From: Novosphingobium sp. PP1Y
Lineage (GTDB): Bacteria > Pseudomonadota > Alphaproteobacteria > Sphingomonadales > Sphingomonadaceae
DNA length: 64,000 nt
Reading direction: 5' to 3'
Assembly (NCBI RefSeq): GCF_000253255.1
Contig: NC_015580.1
Coordinates: forward strand, 279,001-343,000
Shown here: in pieces, positions 61,979 through 64,000 of the stretch
Layout: each line of letters begins with the position of its first letter
Numbering within the stretch: the first letter of the stretch is position 1
The notes under the pieces: model-generated
Seen by the model: the letters and a program-made list of their open reading frames with translations, nothing else
The model's database searches: none
Told to the model about the DNA's origin: nothing
Program-made: the position numbers and the translations under genes

Positions 61979-62365
61979 ACATGAGAGCTGATATTGCACA
62001 TTACGATTAGCGTAATGCAGCGAGAGCCCTCCGCTGTTGCCCGTCCGCTGTCCAAGGCAACGACGCCTCTCGATCAGCCAGTGGCTGCGTGTGAGGGATG
62101 ATTGCTGCTGCGCTCAAGGCAGTGATCCGGCGGGGAGGAAGCCTCCGACTTTTGGTCGACGAAAGCGGCGATTGCCGACTGACATTCGTTCTCGGGCGGA
62201 ACGAAAACCACCCCTCCTTGTCGCCTGTCTGCGGGTCTCGTCACGCCTAATACCGTCAACCCCGTGCGGGGTTCGCCCTTCGCTGACGCTGCGGTGACGG
62301 CGGCTCCCGGCCCCTTCTTTTGGCGCCATCGGGGATGGTCCCCGACCACCTTTAGGAGAAACGAC
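61979..62365 (+). promoter_or_regulatory. Gene-free stretch and hairpin leader of DUF736
   Basis: No coding frame is convincing. The right end holds two hairpins: AACCCC-GTGC-GGGGTT (62258-62273) and TCGGGG-ATGGT-CCCCGA (62329-62345), then TTTAGGAGAA before the ATG at 62366. The middle part (about 62130-62200) resembles a decaying dispersed repeat, a weak impression only. Confidence 0.45.
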
Positions 62366-62686
62366 ATGGCTACCATCGCAAACCTCACCGTGAAGTCCGA
62401 CGACAGCTTCGAAGGCAACCTCGCAACGCTTACTGTGTCCGCACCGATCGCCATCATCCCGAACAACCGCAAGACCAAGGACAGCGAACCCGACTATCGC
62501 ATCGTCAGCCGCAAGAACGGCTTCGAATTGGGCGCAGGCTGGAAGCGCTTCTCGCAGAACACCGGCGCAGAATATGTCTCGGTCTCGCTCTCGGCTCCTG
62601 AATTCGGCACAATCTATGGCAACATCGCCAATGCTCCCGGCGATGACCCTGCGAAGAAGGTCATCATCTGGAACCCGCCGAGCTGA
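62366..62686 (+). CDS. DUF736 protein
   Basis: A 106-aa protein of the DUF736 family, common near the transfer and replication genes of alphaproteobacterial elements. It is recognised by MATIANLTVKSDDSFEG-like start, LTVSAPIAIIPN and DYRIVSRKNGFELGAGWKR. Function unknown; it is strongly conserved and probably well expressed, as the leader with AGGAG suggests. Followed by a terminator hairpin. Confidence 0.9.
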   Translation: MATIANLTVKSDDSFEGNLATLTVSAPIAIIPNNRKTKDSEPDYRIVSRKNGFELGAGWKRFSQNTGAEYVSVSLSAPEFGTIYGNIANAPGDDPAKKVIIWNPPS

Positions 62687-62694
62687 AGCACCGA

Positions 62695-62724
62695 CGATGG
62701 CCTCGCCTCAGGGCGGGGCCATCG
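62695..62724 (+). terminator. Terminator after DUF736
   Basis: CGATGGCC (62695-62702) pairs with GGCCATCG (62717-62724), with further CGCC/GGCG pairing inside. ATTTGT follows. The hairpin begins eight bases after the DUF736 stop. Confidence 0.7.
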
Positions 62725-62937
62725 CATTTGTCAGCAATTAATCGAGCATCAGTTGAGCCAAAATGACGGGCGTATGCGCCTGCGATCTTCTGCACTTTGT
62801 CGGTGCCCGAAAGAATGGACGCTATCACCTCGTTCGCGCGTGAACGCCAGTGACGCCGGTAAGATCACGACGAATGGCGCACGGAAGGCATCGATAGATC
62901 GCTGTCCTTCCGTCGCGTCTGTAGTATGGTCTATGCC

Positions 62938-63345
62938 ATGAAACGAGACATGGATCTGGTCCGCAACCTGCTGCTGGAGATCGAGGACGGTCGGCGCGCA
63001 TTCGATTTGTTGACGCCGGAGATTGCCGAGATACTCGGCGAAGATGGTGCAGGCAAAATGCCGCGCGAGCAGGCTGAGCTGATCGAATACCACCTGGCTT
63101 TACTTGACGAGGCGGGTCTCATCACGATTCAGGCGAAGCTGTCCGGTGCGGTCTGGCAGATCGGTCAGATCACTTGGGCCGGCCACGACTTCCTTGACAC
63201 AATCCGCGACCCTGCCATCTGGCGCGAGACAAAGGCCGGGGCCAAACAGGCCGGCGGTTTCAGCATCGACCTCCTGAAGGCGCTCGCCAAAGGGCTGATC
63301 AAGAAGAAGATCGAGCAGCACACCGGCGTTGAGCTCGACCTCTAG
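62938..63345 (+). CDS. DUF2513 protein
   Basis: A 135-aa protein of the DUF2513 family: MKRDMDLVRNLLLEIEDGRR at the start, EYHLALLDEAGLI and the typical LTWAGHDFLD-like ITWAGHDFLDTIRDPAIW, then a basic C-terminus. The fold is probably a winged helix. The family is found in prophages and mobile elements, without a known role. ATG 62938 matches the family start; an in-frame ATG at 62926 adds four residues. Confidence 0.85.
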   Translation: MKRDMDLVRNLLLEIEDGRRAFDLLTPEIAEILGEDGAGKMPREQAELIEYHLALLDEAGLITIQAKLSGAVWQIGQITWAGHDFLDTIRDPAIWRETKAGAKQAGGFSIDLLKALAKGLIKKKIEQHTGVELDL

Positions 63346-63385
63346 TCGCCGTGGCTGTTGGCCGGCCATCAGGCACGCCTGCACC

Positions 63386-64000
63386 TCATTGGTGCTGTTT
63401 ACCTTTGTCCAAGAACTCATCGAATGACGCGTAGCAGCGATGTCCCTCTGCGTTCTGCTTGCGGCCCAGCCGGGTGCGCGTAATTCTTTGCTGAAGGAAG
63501 GCGCAGACGCTATCGAACCGATCCTCCGGGATGAGTTCGAGCTTCGACCCAAACTCTTTCGTGATGTTTGCATAGATCACCGCGGGCCGGAATTTCTCGG
63601 TACGATGCGGCGCCCACGAGGCGAATTGATTATACTGCTTCGCGAGATACTTCGTGTACCGCACCATATCGCGATCAGCACCGATGGTCCCCGCAAGAGG
63701 TGCCATCGTGACACGGGATCGCGGCTGACGGATGCTGACATTGGAGCCAGCGCCGACAATGACCACGGTGCCCTTGTTGTCGGGGATTGTGATGCGGTCC
63801 ATCGCATCAAGAAGGCGCTTTGCTGAAAACCTGTCCGCTGTCCTCTCTGGACGGCCAGCCAACTGCTCGTGCTCCTGCTTCATCGCGAGGAGCTTGGCCA
63901 CGGAGAATTCAATCGTGTCTGAGTCGATCAGCTTGTGATGACGACGACATAGCAGGATGAGGTTCTCGTAGCCGTGCCGCTCCACATCGGTTTGGTCGGG
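63386..64000 (-). CDS. HNH endonuclease-like protein, cut by window end
   Basis: Partial: the 5' end lies beyond the window. The visible part begins with an HNH-type half-motif (ERHGYENLILLCRRHHKLID), usual in small HNH nucleases that read ...PRGD...R...NLILLC--HH. About 170 further residues have no known domain; the C-terminal half has conserved-looking KYLAKQYNQFASWAPHR. The frame stays open to the window edge through Asp-Gln-Thr-Asp-Val-Glu-Arg. Function unknown, possibly a restriction or defence protein. Confidence 0.75.
   Translation of the reverse strand, partial: PDQTDVERHGYENLILLCRRHHKLIDSDTIEFSVAKLLAMKQEHEQLAGRPERTADRFSAKRLLDAMDRITIPDNKGTVVIVGAGSNVSIRQPRSRVTMAPLAGTIGADRDMVRYTKYLAKQYNQFASWAPHRTEKFRPAVIYANITKEFGSKLELIPEDRFDSVCAFLQQRITRTRLGRKQNAEGHRCYASFDEFLDKGKQHQ

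Noticed and set aside
1..64000. CRISPR array, tRNA or rRNA genes
   Set aside because: No regularly spaced repeats, cloverleaf-like sequences or rRNA stretches were seen on reading; a dedicated scan was not possible.

Overview
The window looks like part of an integrative and conjugative element or large conjugative plasmid of an alphaproteobacterium, most likely a sphingomonad (Sphingomonadales). The grounds are GC-rich coding sequence, a complete trbBCDEJKLFGI-DUF2274 cluster of the kind common in that order, and the associated DUF736, DUF2958, DUF2493, ArdC and large ParB-like genes. This is inferred from protein resemblance only. No relaxase, traG/virD4, integrase at an att site, rRNA or tRNA was seen, so the element continues outside the window and chromosome versus plasmid cannot be decided.

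Layout. 1-2.4 kb: a small nitrosative/redox group (CopD-like membrane protein, single-domain globin, HPP-CBS membrane protein). 2.4-4.0 kb: an AbiEi/AbiEii type IV toxin-antitoxin pair. 4.3-13.7 kb: the mating-pair-formation (trb) operon, almost every junction being a short overlap, followed by a convergent LysR regulator. 14.8-36.4 kb: a defence island with a NYN-LOTUS protein, a type I restriction-modification operon headed by an orphan Phd antitoxin and containing a DUF262/DUF1524 gene, a complete type I Zorya system (zorABCD), and a YhaN/YhaO-type SMC-like ATPase plus nuclease. 36.6-42.3 kb: element maintenance and anti-restriction genes (ArdC, DUF2958, ParB-like, three proteins without a clear function, one of them frameshifted). 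42.3-46.5 kb: a second defence locus with an exonuclease I homologue, an ImmA/XRE pair reading away from a perfect 44-bp palindrome, two small unknown proteins and a SLATT + CD-NTase (CBASS-like) pair. 46.7-54.7 kb: a methyltransferase-helicase gene of the strawberry-notch/DarB type, split in two by a RIT element (three tyrosine recombinases between 94-bp inverted repeats). 54.8-57.1 kb: a toprim protein and a DUF2493 protein. 57.3-60.5 kb: cargo made of a Crp/Fnr regulator, an SDR and a Baeyer-Villiger-type monooxygenase. 60.8-64 kb: a RES/Xre toxin-antitoxin pair, DUF736, a DUF2513 protein and an HNH protein cut by the window end.

The parts suggest an element that transfers itself (trb), arrives with anti-restriction functions (ArdC and, before it was split, the DarB-like protein), stays by addiction (AbiE, RES/Xre) and protects its host with stacked defences (type I R-M with DUF262, Zorya, CBASS). 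Several genes (ardC, parB-like, the helicase, the DUF2493 gene) share GC-rich hairpin leaders ending in the same GGAGAYC ribosome-binding site, which suggests one post-transcriptional or single-strand promoter control scheme. The observations most worth following are these leaders, the 44-bp palindrome with its ImmA/XRE/ExoI operon, the frame-preserving RIT insertion and the unusual C-terminal domain of ZorD.
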